NCBI RefSeq assembly: GCF_015355785.1
Contig: NZ_JADKYW010000002.1
Coordinates: 229,745 to 293,744 of the forward strand
DNA from: Arthrobacter gandavensis
GTDB taxonomy: Bacteria; Actinomycetota; Actinomycetes; Actinomycetales; Micrococcaceae
Direction: 5' to 3'
Length of the DNA: 64,000 bases
The notes beneath the pieces are model-generated. The model did not search any database. It was not told the origin of the DNA and saw only the letters and a list, made by a program, of their open reading frames with translations. Below, one piece after another: positions 25,759 to 34,236 of the stretch. The stretch's first letter is position 1. Every line of letters starts with the position of its first letter. The position numbers and the translations under genes were made by a program.

Positions 25759-26522
25759 CCGAAAACCCCACCGCCGAAGACTTCGACAATGAGTTGGAAG
25801 AGCTAGAGGAATACTCAGAGCCGCCCCGTGACGTCCTGATCGACGGTCCGGAACTGTTCCCCGGGGACACCGGCACCCTGCCGCTGAAGCTGCGCCAGGC
25901 CCTGATCCGGCTGCTGCGCGGCCCGTACCTGGACGCCAACTCCTCGGACAACGTGTACAACACCGTGGTGGATAACCAGGAGCAGCTGCGCGTGCGGCTG
26001 AGCGAACTGTTCCTGGAACTGGTGGTGGACGAGGACCACAAGGTCGCCCTGCTGCGCCCGGTGGAAATGGCTGAACCGCACACCACCGCCCTGCAGCGCC
26101 AGCGCGAAATGACCCGCGAGGAAACCCTGCTGCTGCTGCGCATGCGCCTGGTCCTGGACCGCCACTCGGGCACCGGCAACGACGCCACGATCGCCCGGCA
26201 GGACATTCTCGACGTCCTGGAGCAGTACGTGGACCCGCAGGCGCACGACGCCAAGGGCGTGGAAGACCTGGCCGACGCCGCGATCCGCAAGCTCGTCACC
26301 GAACGCCGCCTGCTGCTCCCCACCGAGCTGGACGACGTCTGGGTCATCTCCAACGCGCTGCCGCTGGCCCTGCCGTACGAGCACATCGGGGACATCATCA
26401 CCTTCATGAACTCGCTGACCGAGGCCCCGGCGGAGCCGGACACTGCCGACGAAGCGCCCGCCGAGGAAACCGCCGAAGACGCGGTTCCTGAAACACAGCA
26501 CGACGGCGAGGAGCCGGCATGA
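25755..26522 (+). CDS. jetB: Wadjet defence protein JetB (DUF4194)
   Basis: 255 residues of the DUF4194 family, the KITE/MukE-like subunit. Acidic N-terminus, then the winged-helix core LPLKLRQALIRLLRGPYLDANSSDNVYNTVVDNQEQLRVRLSELF, with a second winged helix around EDLADAAIRKLVTERRLLLPTELDD. The Glu/Ala-rich C-terminal tail is low complexity. ATGA overlaps at both ends fix it in one operon with jetA and jetC. Confidence 0.88.
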   Translation: MTENPTAEDFDNELEELEEYSEPPRDVLIDGPELFPGDTGTLPLKLRQALIRLLRGPYLDANSSDNVYNTVVDNQEQLRVRLSELFLELVVDEDHKVALLRPVEMAEPHTTALQRQREMTREETLLLLRMRLVLDRHSGTGNDATIARQDILDVLEQYVDPQAHDAKGVEDLADAAIRKLVTERRLLLPTELDDVWVISNALPLALPYEHIGDIITFMNSLTEAPAEPDTADEAPAEETAEDAVPETQHDGEEPA

Positions 26523-29500
26523 GCATCGAAACCACCCTTCCCATGGGGGACCTGATCAACCCCGGCCAGAACCGGCTTTCCCGCATTCAGATCGTGAACT
26601 GGGGAACGTTCGACGGCGCGCACACCATCCACGTGGACCGCGCCGGCACGCTGCTCACCGGTGACTCCGGCGTCGGCAAATCCACCATCTTCGACGCGAT
26701 CCTGCAGGTCATGGACGCCCGGCCCAAGATGAACGAGGCAGCGCAGAACAACGGCGGCACCGCAGCCGAGGAAAAGCGCACCGCGTTCTCCTACATGCGG
26801 GGCCGGCTCGGCACCCAGGGCAGAGAAGCCGGCGACGGCACCGCCTACCAGCGTCCCGGCGCCACCTGGTCCGCCGTCTGCCTCACCTTCGACAACGGTC
26901 TGGGCCAGATCACCAGCCTCTCCGTGCTGATGGACCTGCCCGCGACCGGCACCGAACACCACGTGGGCCGCTTCTACGCCGTGCACAACCGTCCACTGGA
27001 CATTACCTCCCTCGAAACCGGCATGCGCGGCCGGTTCACCAAGGGTGCCCTTGAATCCCTGCTGCCGGGCGCGCAGATCTTCGATTCGCACAAACTCTTC
27101 GCCGAGCGGTACCGCACCGCCCTGGGTGTGGAGGACGAGAAGGCATTCGGCCTTCTGCGCATCCTGCAGACCGGCAAGGGCCTGGGCGGCACGGTCAACG
27201 ACTTCTTCCGCAACCACGTCCTGGACACCCCCAAGACCCTCACCGCCGCCGACGAGGCTGTGGAGGACTTCAGCCACCTGCGCAGCATCCGGCGCCAGCT
27301 CGAACGCGCCCGCCAGCAGCGCGACCACCTGGCCAACGTCCCGGACCAGCACCGCCTGTTCCTCACTACGAAAGCCGAACTGGACCGCGTCCGCGCCCTC
27401 ACCGCCGACGGGCTGCCCGCCTACCGCCGTCGTCTGGCGCTGGCCAGCCACGAGCGCGACGTCGACCGCCTCACCTCCGCCGCCGCCACCGGCCGCGAAG
27501 CACTGAAGGCCGCCGAGAAGCAGCGCACCAAGCTGAAGAAGCAGGTCGCCGAGCTCACCGCCCGCTACACGCAGGAGGGCGGCGGCGCGATCGCCACCCT
27601 GGAACGCGAAGTCGCCGCCGCGCAGGCGCAGCTGGTTTCCCGTGAAACCGTGGAGAACGCGTTCCGCGCCGACCTGCGTGCCGCCGGAATCGACACGGAC
27701 CTCTCCCCCGCCGGGCTGGTCACTGCCCGCAGCCGGGCCAATGAGCTGATCAAGACCCTGAACGCCGACGTCGACGCCGCCCGGGAGCGCAGCTCCGACG
27801 CGCACGGCGAGGCCTGGGCACTGAAGGGTTCCATCGCGAAGCTGGAAACCGAAATCGCGTCCTTCCGCCGCCGGCGCAGCAACATCCGCCCGGAAAGCCT
27901 GGAGCAGCGCGCCCGGATCTGCGAAGCCACCGGCATCGACGAAGCCGAGATGCCCTTCGCCGGCGAACTGATCGACGTCCCGGCCGAACACGCCCAGTGG
28001 CGTGCCGCCGCCGAACGCGTGCTGCGCCCGCTCTCCACCGCCCTGCTGGTCCCCGGCGAGCACATGCCCGCAGTCACCCGCTACCTCAGCGAAACCAACC
28101 TGCGCGGCTTCCTGCGCTGCATCGACGTCAGCATCCCCGTGGACGGCCCGGCCGAGCCCGGACCGCGGGACCTCATCACCAAGCTCAGCACCTACGACTC
28201 CGCCATGGGCGACTGGGTAGCCCGGAAGATCACCGCGCACTACGACTTCGAGTGCGTCGAGAACCCGGACGAGCTCGCCAAGGTGTCCCGCGGCGTCAGC
28301 CTGGGCGGTGCCGTGAAGCGGAACTCCTCCACCACGGAGAAGGACGACCGGCACACCAAGGCCTCGGACAACGTGCTGGGCTTCGACAACAAGGACAAGA
28401 TCGCCGCCCTCGCCGGTGAGCTGCTGACCCTGCGCGCCAGTTTCGAAGAGGCCGACGTCGTCTCCCGCAAGCACGCCTCGGAGCAGGACGACCTGATCCG
28501 CCGGCTCGCCGCAGTCCGCAAGGTCGCCGCGGACACCCGCGAATTCGAGGAGATCAGCGCCGAGGAGCACCGCGCCGCGGTGGCTGCCGCCGTCGAACGC
28601 CTTGAATCCGCACGCGACGCCAACGCGGACCTGGAGCAGATCCGCTTCGAGCTGGACACCGCGGAGCTGGACCTCACCGCTGCGACCGAGAAGATCGGTG
28701 TGCTCAAGGGCGACCTGGCCCGGCTCGAGGCCGAGCTCACCGCCGCCACCGAACGCCGGGACACGCTGGCCGGCCGCGGACCGGATGCCCTGGCCGAGGA
28801 CCTGCGCGCCCAGCTTGATGAGCTGTTCGCCCCCTTCGGTGAGATCACCGACGTCGTGCACCTGAACGACGCCGCCGGGCAGGTGGAGCGGAACCTGCTC
28901 ACCGAGGCCGCGCGGCTGGATAAAACCCTGCTGGAGACCCGCACCCGGCTGGAGCGCACCTTCGAGACGTACAGCGAGAAGTGGGGTTCGGACTTCGGCA
29001 CGGGCGTGGACTCGGCCGAGGAGTACGTGCACCGGTACGAGGACATTGTCACCGAGGGCCTGCCGCAGCACGAGTCGGAGTTCCGCGAGTACTTCAACAA
29101 CCGCACCTACGAGCGGTTCAGCGACCTGCTGCAGCTGCTCGACGAGGAACGCCGCAGCATCTCCGCGCGCCTGCTGCCGCTGAACTCCGTGCTGCGCCGC
29201 GTGCCGTACCACGTGGACAGCCACCTGGAGATCGAGGTCAAGACCACCGTCCCGGACGACGCGCATCGGTTCCGCATGGAGCTGAAGAACGCGCTGCCGA
29301 TGATGGGCGTGCGGCAGGACAAGGCGGACATGGACGCCCGCTACGCCGCGCTTGAGGGCCTGGTGGAGAAGCTGAAGGATCCGCAGGAGCGCCGCTGGCG
29401 GGCCGAGGTCCTGGATGTCCGCGCGCACGTGACCATCACCTGCACCAACAAGCTCGCGAACGGGCAGTCGTTCACCAACCTGCAGGCGTCGCTGATGTCC

Positions 29501-29845
29501 GGCGGCGAGGGGCAGCGCTTCACCGCGTTCATTCTGGCCTCCGCGCTGGCGTACCAGCTGGGCATCGTGTCCCAGGGCTTCAGCACCTACGGCACGGTGA
29601 TGATGGATGAGGCGTTCGTGAAGTCCTCGCTGTCCTTCGCCGAGGCGTCCATCAACGCACTGCACGAGTTCGGCTTCCAGCTGCTGCTCGCCGCTCCGGA
29701 GGACAAGGTGGACCTGTCCCGGTTCCTGGGGTCGGTTACGGAGATCCTGCGCGACGACGCCGCCAACCGGTCCGGCACGCTGGAGCGGGTTCCGGTGGGG
29801 CCTGGCACTGCGGGGTCGCGGGCGGTGGATATTCTGCTGCGGTAG
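26519..29845 (+). CDS. jetC: Wadjet defence ATPase JetC (SMC/MukB-like)
   Basis: 1108 residues. N-terminal ATPase half: QIVNWGTFDGAHTIHVDRAGTLLTG, then Walker A GDSGVGKST at 48-56. Two long coiled-coil arms (roughly 270-480 and 620-800) flank a hinge-like region near 490-600. The C-terminal half holds the signature motif LMSGGEGQRFTAFILASALAYQLGI and Walker B TVMMDEAFVKSS. Length and motifs fit type I JetC. In Wadjet the motor extrudes plasmid DNA and hands it to the nuclease JetD. Here the gene is followed at once by a terminator and an opposite-strand gene, so jetD is not in this operon. Confidence 0.9.
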   Translation: MSIETTLPMGDLINPGQNRLSRIQIVNWGTFDGAHTIHVDRAGTLLTGDSGVGKSTIFDAILQVMDARPKMNEAAQNNGGTAAEEKRTAFSYMRGRLGTQGREAGDGTAYQRPGATWSAVCLTFDNGLGQITSLSVLMDLPATGTEHHVGRFYAVHNRPLDITSLETGMRGRFTKGALESLLPGAQIFDSHKLFAERYRTALGVEDEKAFGLLRILQTGKGLGGTVNDFFRNHVLDTPKTLTAADEAVEDFSHLRSIRRQLERARQQRDHLANVPDQHRLFLTTKAELDRVRALTADGLPAYRRRLALASHERDVDRLTSAAATGREALKAAEKQRTKLKKQVAELTARYTQEGGGAIATLEREVAAAQAQLVSRETVENAFRADLRAAGIDTDLSPAGLVTARSRANELIKTLNADVDAARERSSDAHGEAWALKGSIAKLETEIASFRRRRSNIRPESLEQRARICEATGIDEAEMPFAGELIDVPAEHAQWRAAAERVLRPLSTALLVPGEHMPAVTRYLSETNLRGFLRCIDVSIPVDGPAEPGPRDLITKLSTYDSAMGDWVARKITAHYDFECVENPDELAKVSRGVSLGGAVKRNSSTTEKDDRHTKASDNVLGFDNKDKIAALAGELLTLRASFEEADVVSRKHASEQDDLIRRLAAVRKVAADTREFEEISAEEHRAAVAAAVERLESARDANADLEQIRFELDTAELDLTAATEKIGVLKGDLARLEAELTAATERRDTLAGRGPDALAEDLRAQLDELFAPFGEITDVVHLNDAAGQVERNLLTEAARLDKTLLETRTRLERTFETYSEKWGSDFGTGVDSAEEYVHRYEDIVTEGLPQHESEFREYFNNRTYERFSDLLQLLDEERRSISARLLPLNSVLRRVPYHVDSHLEIEVKTTVPDDAHRFRMELKNALPMMGVRQDKADMDARYAALEGLVEKLKDPQERRWRAEVLDVRAHVTITCTNKLANGQSFTNLQASLMSGGEGQRFTAFILASALAYQLGIVSQGFSTYGTVMMDEAFVKSSLSFAEASINALHEFGFQLLLAAPEDKVDLSRFLGSVTEILRDDAANRSGTLERVPVGPGTAGSRAVDILLR

Positions 29846-29855
29846 GCCAGGCACG

Positions 29856-29893
29856 GCAGTGCCGGGGACGGGCGCACCCGTCCCCGGCACTGC
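29856..29893. terminator. Bidirectional terminator after jetC / aztD
   Basis: A perfect 17-bp inverted repeat (29856-29872 with 29877-29893) with a 4-base loop lies 10 bases after the jetC stop and 17 bases beyond the aztD stop on the other strand. It closes both transcripts and leaves no room for a jetD gene. Confidence 0.8.
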
Positions 29894-29910
29894 AGCCTGG
29901 TTCGCCGGTG

Positions 29911-31104
29911 CTAGCGGAGCGCGACGGCCAGCTCGTTCGGGATGCCGTCGAGTTCAGTCGAGGCGAGGATTTCGCCGCTGGTCAGGTCCACCGCGTGAAT
30001 GGTGTTGGCGGCGGGCTCGGTGACGTAGGCGACGTCACCGTTGACCTTGATCGCGGGGTGCGGGTCCTGCCAGTTCGCCGGTCCCTCCCAGGCACCGATT
30101 ACGTCATACTTGCCGGTGAACTCGCCGGTCTCCGGATCCAGCACATGGATGGATCCGTCGGTGCCGAGAATGTACGCCTGGTCGCCCGGGCCGCGGGCGA
30201 CGTCGCGGAACGTGTACTCCACGTTTTCCGGCATCTGCAGGACTTCGTAGCTTTGCTCCTGGGTGTCGATCAGGGTCAGTGCCTGAAGCAGCGAACCCTC
30301 GGCGTCCGGATCGTCCTTGTAGTCGCCGACGACGATCGCGCTGGTCTCGGACACGTAGGCGTTGCCCATGCGGCCGTATTCATCCGGCGCCGTGAACTTG
30401 GTGAACGCGCCGTCCTGGTAGAGCAGCGCGCCGTTTTCGCAGCCGAAGATGACGGATTCGCCGGCAGCGGTGCCCTCGCCGTGGATGCCCGGGCAGTCTG
30501 TGCTGGATGCGTGATCGTGCCAGTGGTCTCCGTGCTGTTCCAGCGCCAGCGCGCCGGTCCGGGACGTGGCATCCCCGATAGTGGTCAGGAGGGTGCCGTC
30601 TTCCAGCACGATTGACACGCCGTGGTGCGCTGCCTCCGCCTGGTACGTAGCGGACTCCGGTTCCCCGTAGCCGTTCGCGAAAGCGTCGGTGTCCAGGATG
30701 GTGGTGGTGCCGGTGCCGTCGTCGAACAGCACCGTCTTGCCGTGGTGCGGCACTACGTGGCCGGGTGTGTCCGCGTCGATGACCAGGTCCGTCAGGGCCG
30801 GTGCAGCGGTGTCCAGCAGCTGGAAGCCTCCGGATGTGGAGACGACGACCGAGCGGCCGTCCCCGTAGGCGTTCAACCGTGTGAATTCCTCCGTGCTGAA
30901 CTCCTCGATGATCTCGAGGCTTTGCCCGTCGAGCACGGCGATCCCGTTCTCATAGGCGACGGCGACGTTCCCCGTCTGCGAGTGGGATGCCGGAGCCGGA
31001 GCTTCCTCTGCGTTTGACTGGCTGTCCGTGGCGCAGCCGGTGGCGAGCAGCGCTATGCCGGCAAGTGCCGCGGCTGCCGAGGTCAGGTGGGCGGGTCTTT
31101 TCAT
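29911..31104 (-). CDS. aztD: Zinc metallochaperone AztD
   Basis: 397-residue secreted lipoprotein. MKRPAHLTSAAAALAGIALLATGC is a lipoprotein signal with lipobox ATGC; AAAGGA precedes the ATG. The mature part is a repeated beta-propeller-like protein with histidine-rich zinc sites typical of AztD: PGHVVPHHGKT, LEQHGDHWHDHAS and NWQDPHPAIK. AztD binds zinc outside the membrane and hands it to the solute-binding protein AztC. It is the last gene of the minus-strand azt operon, 21 bp after aztC. Confidence 0.85.
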   Translation of the reverse strand: MKRPAHLTSAAAALAGIALLATGCATDSQSNAEEAPAPASHSQTGNVAVAYENGIAVLDGQSLEIIEEFSTEEFTRLNAYGDGRSVVVSTSGGFQLLDTAAPALTDLVIDADTPGHVVPHHGKTVLFDDGTGTTTILDTDAFANGYGEPESATYQAEAAHHGVSIVLEDGTLLTTIGDATSRTGALALEQHGDHWHDHASSTDCPGIHGEGTAAGESVIFGCENGALLYQDGAFTKFTAPDEYGRMGNAYVSETSAIVVGDYKDDPDAEGSLLQALTLIDTQEQSYEVLQMPENVEYTFRDVARGPGDQAYILGTDGSIHVLDPETGEFTGKYDVIGAWEGPANWQDPHPAIKVNGDVAYVTEPAANTIHAVDLTSGEILASTELDGIPNELAVALR

Positions 31105-31125
31105 GGTGTTCCTTTCAATGGGGCC

Positions 31126-32046
31126 TCAACGGGTGAGGCCTTGCAGAATGCGCTCCGTGTTGGCCCGCATCATGGTGAGGTAGGTGTCTGCGCCTCCTCC
31201 GGGCGCGGTGAGGGATTCGGTGTAGAGCTGCACCACGTCGACGTCCACTCCGGCCTCCTCAGCGAGGACCTGCATCAACCGGTCCGGCTGGGAGGACTCC
31301 GCGAAAATCGTGCGTACACCGGCACTGCGGATGGCAGTGGCGAGGTCGCGCAGGTCCGCCGCGCTGGGAGCGGCGAGGGTGGTCCCGCCCGGAATCACGG
31401 CTCCGACCACCCGGAGGGAGAAACGGTCCGCGAGGTAACCGAAGACGTGGTGGTTGGTAACCAGTGCCTTCCGCTCCTGGGGAAGCGCGTCGAAGGCGCT
31501 GCTCATGTCTTCGTCGAGGCTGGCGAGTTCGGCGCGGTACGCGTCCGCATTGGTGCGGATCGCGGCGTCGTCGATCCCGTCGATGCCGGTAAGTTCCCGT
31601 TCCAGCGCGTCAACGAACCCGGTCATCCGCGCAGGATCGGTCCAGAAGTGCGGGTCCGGCGCTCCCGCAGCGTCGCCGGAGCCGTAGGGCAGGACGCCGA
31701 CGACGTCCCCGGCGGCGAGCATCCGCGTTCCTCCGGCCGCCGCCCGGTCCAGGTGCTGCTGCATGCCTTCCTCCAGTCCGAGCCCGTTGCTGACCACCAG
31801 GTCCGCGGCTGCCAGCCGCGCTGCCTCCTGGGCGGAGATGGCGAAGGAGTGGGGATCGGCGTCGGGCTTCATCAGCGTGGTGACCTGCGCTTCCTCGCCG
31901 GCCACGGCGCCAACCACGTCCCCGAGGATGTTCGTGGTCACCACCACCTCGGGGGTGCCGCCGGAAGCGGCGCTGCCGGAGCATGCCGTCAGACCGGACA
32001 CCGCGAGCAGGGCCAGCGCGGCCGCCAGCCGGTGTGCGCGGGTCAC
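31126..32046 (-). CDS. aztC: Zinc ABC transporter substrate-binding protein AztC (ZnuA family)
   Basis: 306 residues, GTG start overlapping the upstream gene by 4 bp. Lipoprotein signal LAALALLAVSGLTACSG. Cluster A-I metal-binding residues are visible: DADPHSFAISAQE, DPHFWTDPARM, LVTNHHVFGYLADRFSL and FAESSQPDRL near the C-terminus. The histidine-rich loop of proteobacterial ZnuA is absent, as in AztC. Captures Zn2+ and docks on AztB. Confidence 0.9.
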   Translation of the reverse strand: MTRAHRLAAALALLAVSGLTACSGSAASGGTPEVVVTTNILGDVVGAVAGEEAQVTTLMKPDADPHSFAISAQEAARLAAADLVVSNGLGLEEGMQQHLDRAAAGGTRMLAAGDVVGVLPYGSGDAAGAPDPHFWTDPARMTGFVDALERELTGIDGIDDAAIRTNADAYRAELASLDEDMSSAFDALPQERKALVTNHHVFGYLADRFSLRVVGAVIPGGTTLAAPSAADLRDLATAIRSAGVRTIFAESSQPDRLMQVLAEEAGVDVDVVQLYTESLTAPGGGADTYLTMMRANTERILQGLTR

Positions 32047-33278
32047 CGTCCCACCTCGGCGAAGAAGTCGGGCACGGGAGAGGTCTGCAGGGTGCGGGCC
32101 ACGCGGGCGCCGTCGGCGTAGTCGAGTTCATGGACCACGCCGGCGGGCGGGTTGTTCAGGTAAGCGCGCTGGCCGTCGACGGCGATCCGGGCCTGGGCAG
32201 CCGCGGAACCGGAAACCAGCGGGTCCGTGGTGGCAACCAGTTCCCCGCTGCCGGCCAGGAACACCCGGACCCGGCCGTCAGCGCCGAGGGCGACGACGGA
32301 ACCGGATGCATCATCAACGGCAGCCACGTGCACCACAGGAACCTCTGTTTCGATCAGCTGCCAGCTGCGCTGTCGGGTGTCCAGCAGCCAGAACCCTGCC
32401 TCTCCCGCCACAGCGGCGACGGTGGGACGGCCCTTCCGGCCGTCGAAGGCCGTGGCCGGCAGGGCTGCGGCGGTCAATGCACCGTCCGGATAGGGAATCT
32501 GCTCGAAGGAGACCGTCCCGGCGTCGCTGGTGGCCAGTACCGCGCCGTCCGCACAGCCCAGCACCACACCGGCCCGGGTGGTGATGGCCCCCGCGGGATC
32601 GGCGCAGGGAGCCGCTGTCTCGGAGGCGGTGCCGTCAGCTTCGTGGAAGCGCAGGGTACCGCCGTCGCTGATGACCGCCCCGTCTCCGAGGGGCGCCACC
32701 ACGGCACCCCCGGCTGCGAGGTCGAGCCGAAATTTTTCGGTGATGCGCCCTTCGGACAGGGCCTGGTTATCCAGCAGGACCGCTTCACCGGAGCCGGCGA
32801 AGTACACGCCCGTCGACCCGGCGGTGGACAACTCGGCGCCAGTGACCGTGGCGGGTCCGTTCCCGGGGACCTGCCCCACGCGGCGGGGCTCGGCCCGGTA
32901 GAAGTGGAAGTGGTCCGCGTGGTCCCAGCTCCAGCTGCCGCTGTCCACGATCTCCAGCCCGGCGTCGGTGGTGATGAAGCCGTAGCGTCCGTCGGTGCTG
33001 AGGTCCCGGGGCTGCTGCACCGGGTCCAGGGCCGTGGCTCCGCCGTTGATGAGGTCCAGCATGCCAACCTGGCCGTCTTCCGAGACGGTCAGCAGCTGCA
33101 GCGGCGGCTCGGACACTTCGGCGGCTCCGGCGACCGCACCGTGGCCGGCCTCCGCCGTCGGGTCCGATGCGTTGGGCTCCGGAGCGGGAGTCTCCGCGCA
33201 GCCGGAAGCTGCGAGAAGTGTCAGCAGAACAGCGGCGCTGCGCGCGAACCGCCTCCGCGGGCGGAGAGGGGATGTCAT
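32043..33278 (-). CDS. AztD-like beta-propeller lipoprotein of the zinc transport operon
   Basis: 411 residues. The start at 33278 (MTSPLRPRRRFARSA) is preferred over the ATG at 33302 because AAAGGAA lies just upstream; the latter has ATGA coupling to aztB, so both are possible. Lipoprotein signal ending in LAASGC. Repeats of beta-propeller type, with the conserved segment SWSWDHADHFHFYRAEPRR and a cysteine pair (CADPAG, GCADGA). Actinobacterial azt loci often contain such an extra gene between permease and AztC. Its histidine content suggests zinc handling, but the function is unproven. Distinct from aztD in sequence though similar in plan. Confidence 0.75.
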   Translation of the reverse strand: MTSPLRPRRRFARSAAVLLTLLAASGCAETPAPEPNASDPTAEAGHGAVAGAAEVSEPPLQLLTVSEDGQVGMLDLINGGATALDPVQQPRDLSTDGRYGFITTDAGLEIVDSGSWSWDHADHFHFYRAEPRRVGQVPGNGPATVTGAELSTAGSTGVYFAGSGEAVLLDNQALSEGRITEKFRLDLAAGGAVVAPLGDGAVISDGGTLRFHEADGTASETAAPCADPAGAITTRAGVVLGCADGAVLATSDAGTVSFEQIPYPDGALTAAALPATAFDGRKGRPTVAAVAGEAGFWLLDTRQRSWQLIETEVPVVHVAAVDDASGSVVALGADGRVRVFLAGSGELVATTDPLVSGSAAAQARIAVDGQRAYLNNPPAGVVHELDYADGARVARTLQTSPVPDFFAEVGR

Positions 33279-33298
33279 GGTTTCCTTTCGGGAGGGCG

Positions 33299-34177
33299 TC
33301 ATCGTGCGGCGGGGCTTGGCGCGGTGTTGGGACTGAGGGGCAGCGGATGTACCGGGCGGCGCACCCGGTTTACCGTCGCGCGGACAAGGCCGGACAGTGC
33401 GGCCAGGGCGATGGCGGAAGCGGCAATGGATGCCCCGGCAGCGGTGCCCGCGTGCCAGGAGATCAACAGTCCGGCAGCCGTCATGGTGCTGCCGAGGACT
33501 CCGGCCAGGGCCATGGTGGCGGGAATCCGTGCGGTCCAGGGGCGCGCCGCGGCGGCCGGTGCCAGCAGCAGGCCCACCATCAGCAGGGTGCCGACGGCCT
33601 GGAAAGAGGCCACCACCGCCAAGGTCACCAGTCCGGTCAGGGCGACGTGCGCCAGCTGCGGCCGCAGGCCCAGCGTCAGGGCGATCCGGGGATCAAAGGC
33701 CGCGGCCACGAACGCCCGGTGGAAGCCCGCAGCGACCGCGACGGTCACCGTGAGAGCCGCAGCCAGCACCGCGACGTCGGCGTTCTGCAAAGCGAGGATG
33801 TCGCCGAAGAGCAGCGCGGTGGCGTCCGTGGCGAAGCTGCGTGAGTGGGACACAATGATCACCCCGGCTGAGAGCATGCCCACGAACAGCAGGCCGATGC
33901 TGGTGTCATAGGACAGGCGTCCGCGCCGCTGCAGCAGGCCGATCGCTGCGCTCATGGCGGCGGCGCTCACCGCTGCGCCGAGGATTACCGGAGCTCCGGC
34001 AAGAGTCGCCAGGGCAACGCCGGGAAGCATGGCGTGTCCGATCGCTTCGCCGAGGAAAGCCATTCCCCGAACCACAACCCAGGTGCCTGCGACGGCGCAG
34101 ATCAGCGCCACCAGGACGCCGCCGAACAAGGCGCGCACCACAAAGTCCGCCTGCAGCGGTTCCAGAATCCAGTCCAT
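33299..34177 (-). CDS. aztB: Zinc ABC transporter permease AztB
   Basis: 292-residue permease of the ABC-3 family with about eight hydrophobic segments. Family blocks: VVVRGMAFLGEAIGHAMLPGVALA near the N-terminus, LSYDTSIGLLFVGMLSAGVII, and AVGTLLMVGLLLAPAAAA towards the end. It forms the membrane channel with the ATPase encoded on the opposite strand. First gene of the minus-strand operon, starting 21 bases from the Zur-type box; a TACGAT hexamer at 34186-34191 (minus strand) would place the transcript start almost at the ATG. Confidence 0.92.
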   Translation of the reverse strand: MDWILEPLQADFVVRALFGGVLVALICAVAGTWVVVRGMAFLGEAIGHAMLPGVALATLAGAPVILGAAVSAAAMSAAIGLLQRRGRLSYDTSIGLLFVGMLSAGVIIVSHSRSFATDATALLFGDILALQNADVAVLAAALTVTVAVAAGFHRAFVAAAFDPRIALTLGLRPQLAHVALTGLVTLAVVASFQAVGTLLMVGLLLAPAAAARPWTARIPATMALAGVLGSTMTAAGLLISWHAGTAAGASIAASAIALAALSGLVRATVNRVRRPVHPLPLSPNTAPSPAAR

Positions 34178-34197
34178 GGCAGATCATCGTACATGCG

Positions 34198-34216
34198 AAT
34201 GAGAATAATTCTCATT
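34198..34216. promoter_or_regulatory. Zur-type operator between aztB and aztA
   Basis: AATGAGAATAATTCTCATT is a perfect 9-1-9 inverted repeat, closely matching Fur-family (Zur) boxes with TGAxAATxATTxTCA symmetry. It sits in the 59-bp divergent promoter region. TAGGAT at 34225-34230 lies 7 bases before the aztA ATG, so aztA may be leaderless and the box covers its -35 region. Zinc-bound Zur would shut off both directions. Confidence 0.85.
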
Positions 34217-34236
34217 TAACCGATTAGGATGACGTC

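Noticed and set aside
25733..29890. Very long open frame (over 1300 codons) antisense to jetB-jetC
   Set aside because: Typical high-GC shadow of a strongly codon-biased gene; its translation is low complexity and matches no family, while the sense strand has clear ATPase motifs.
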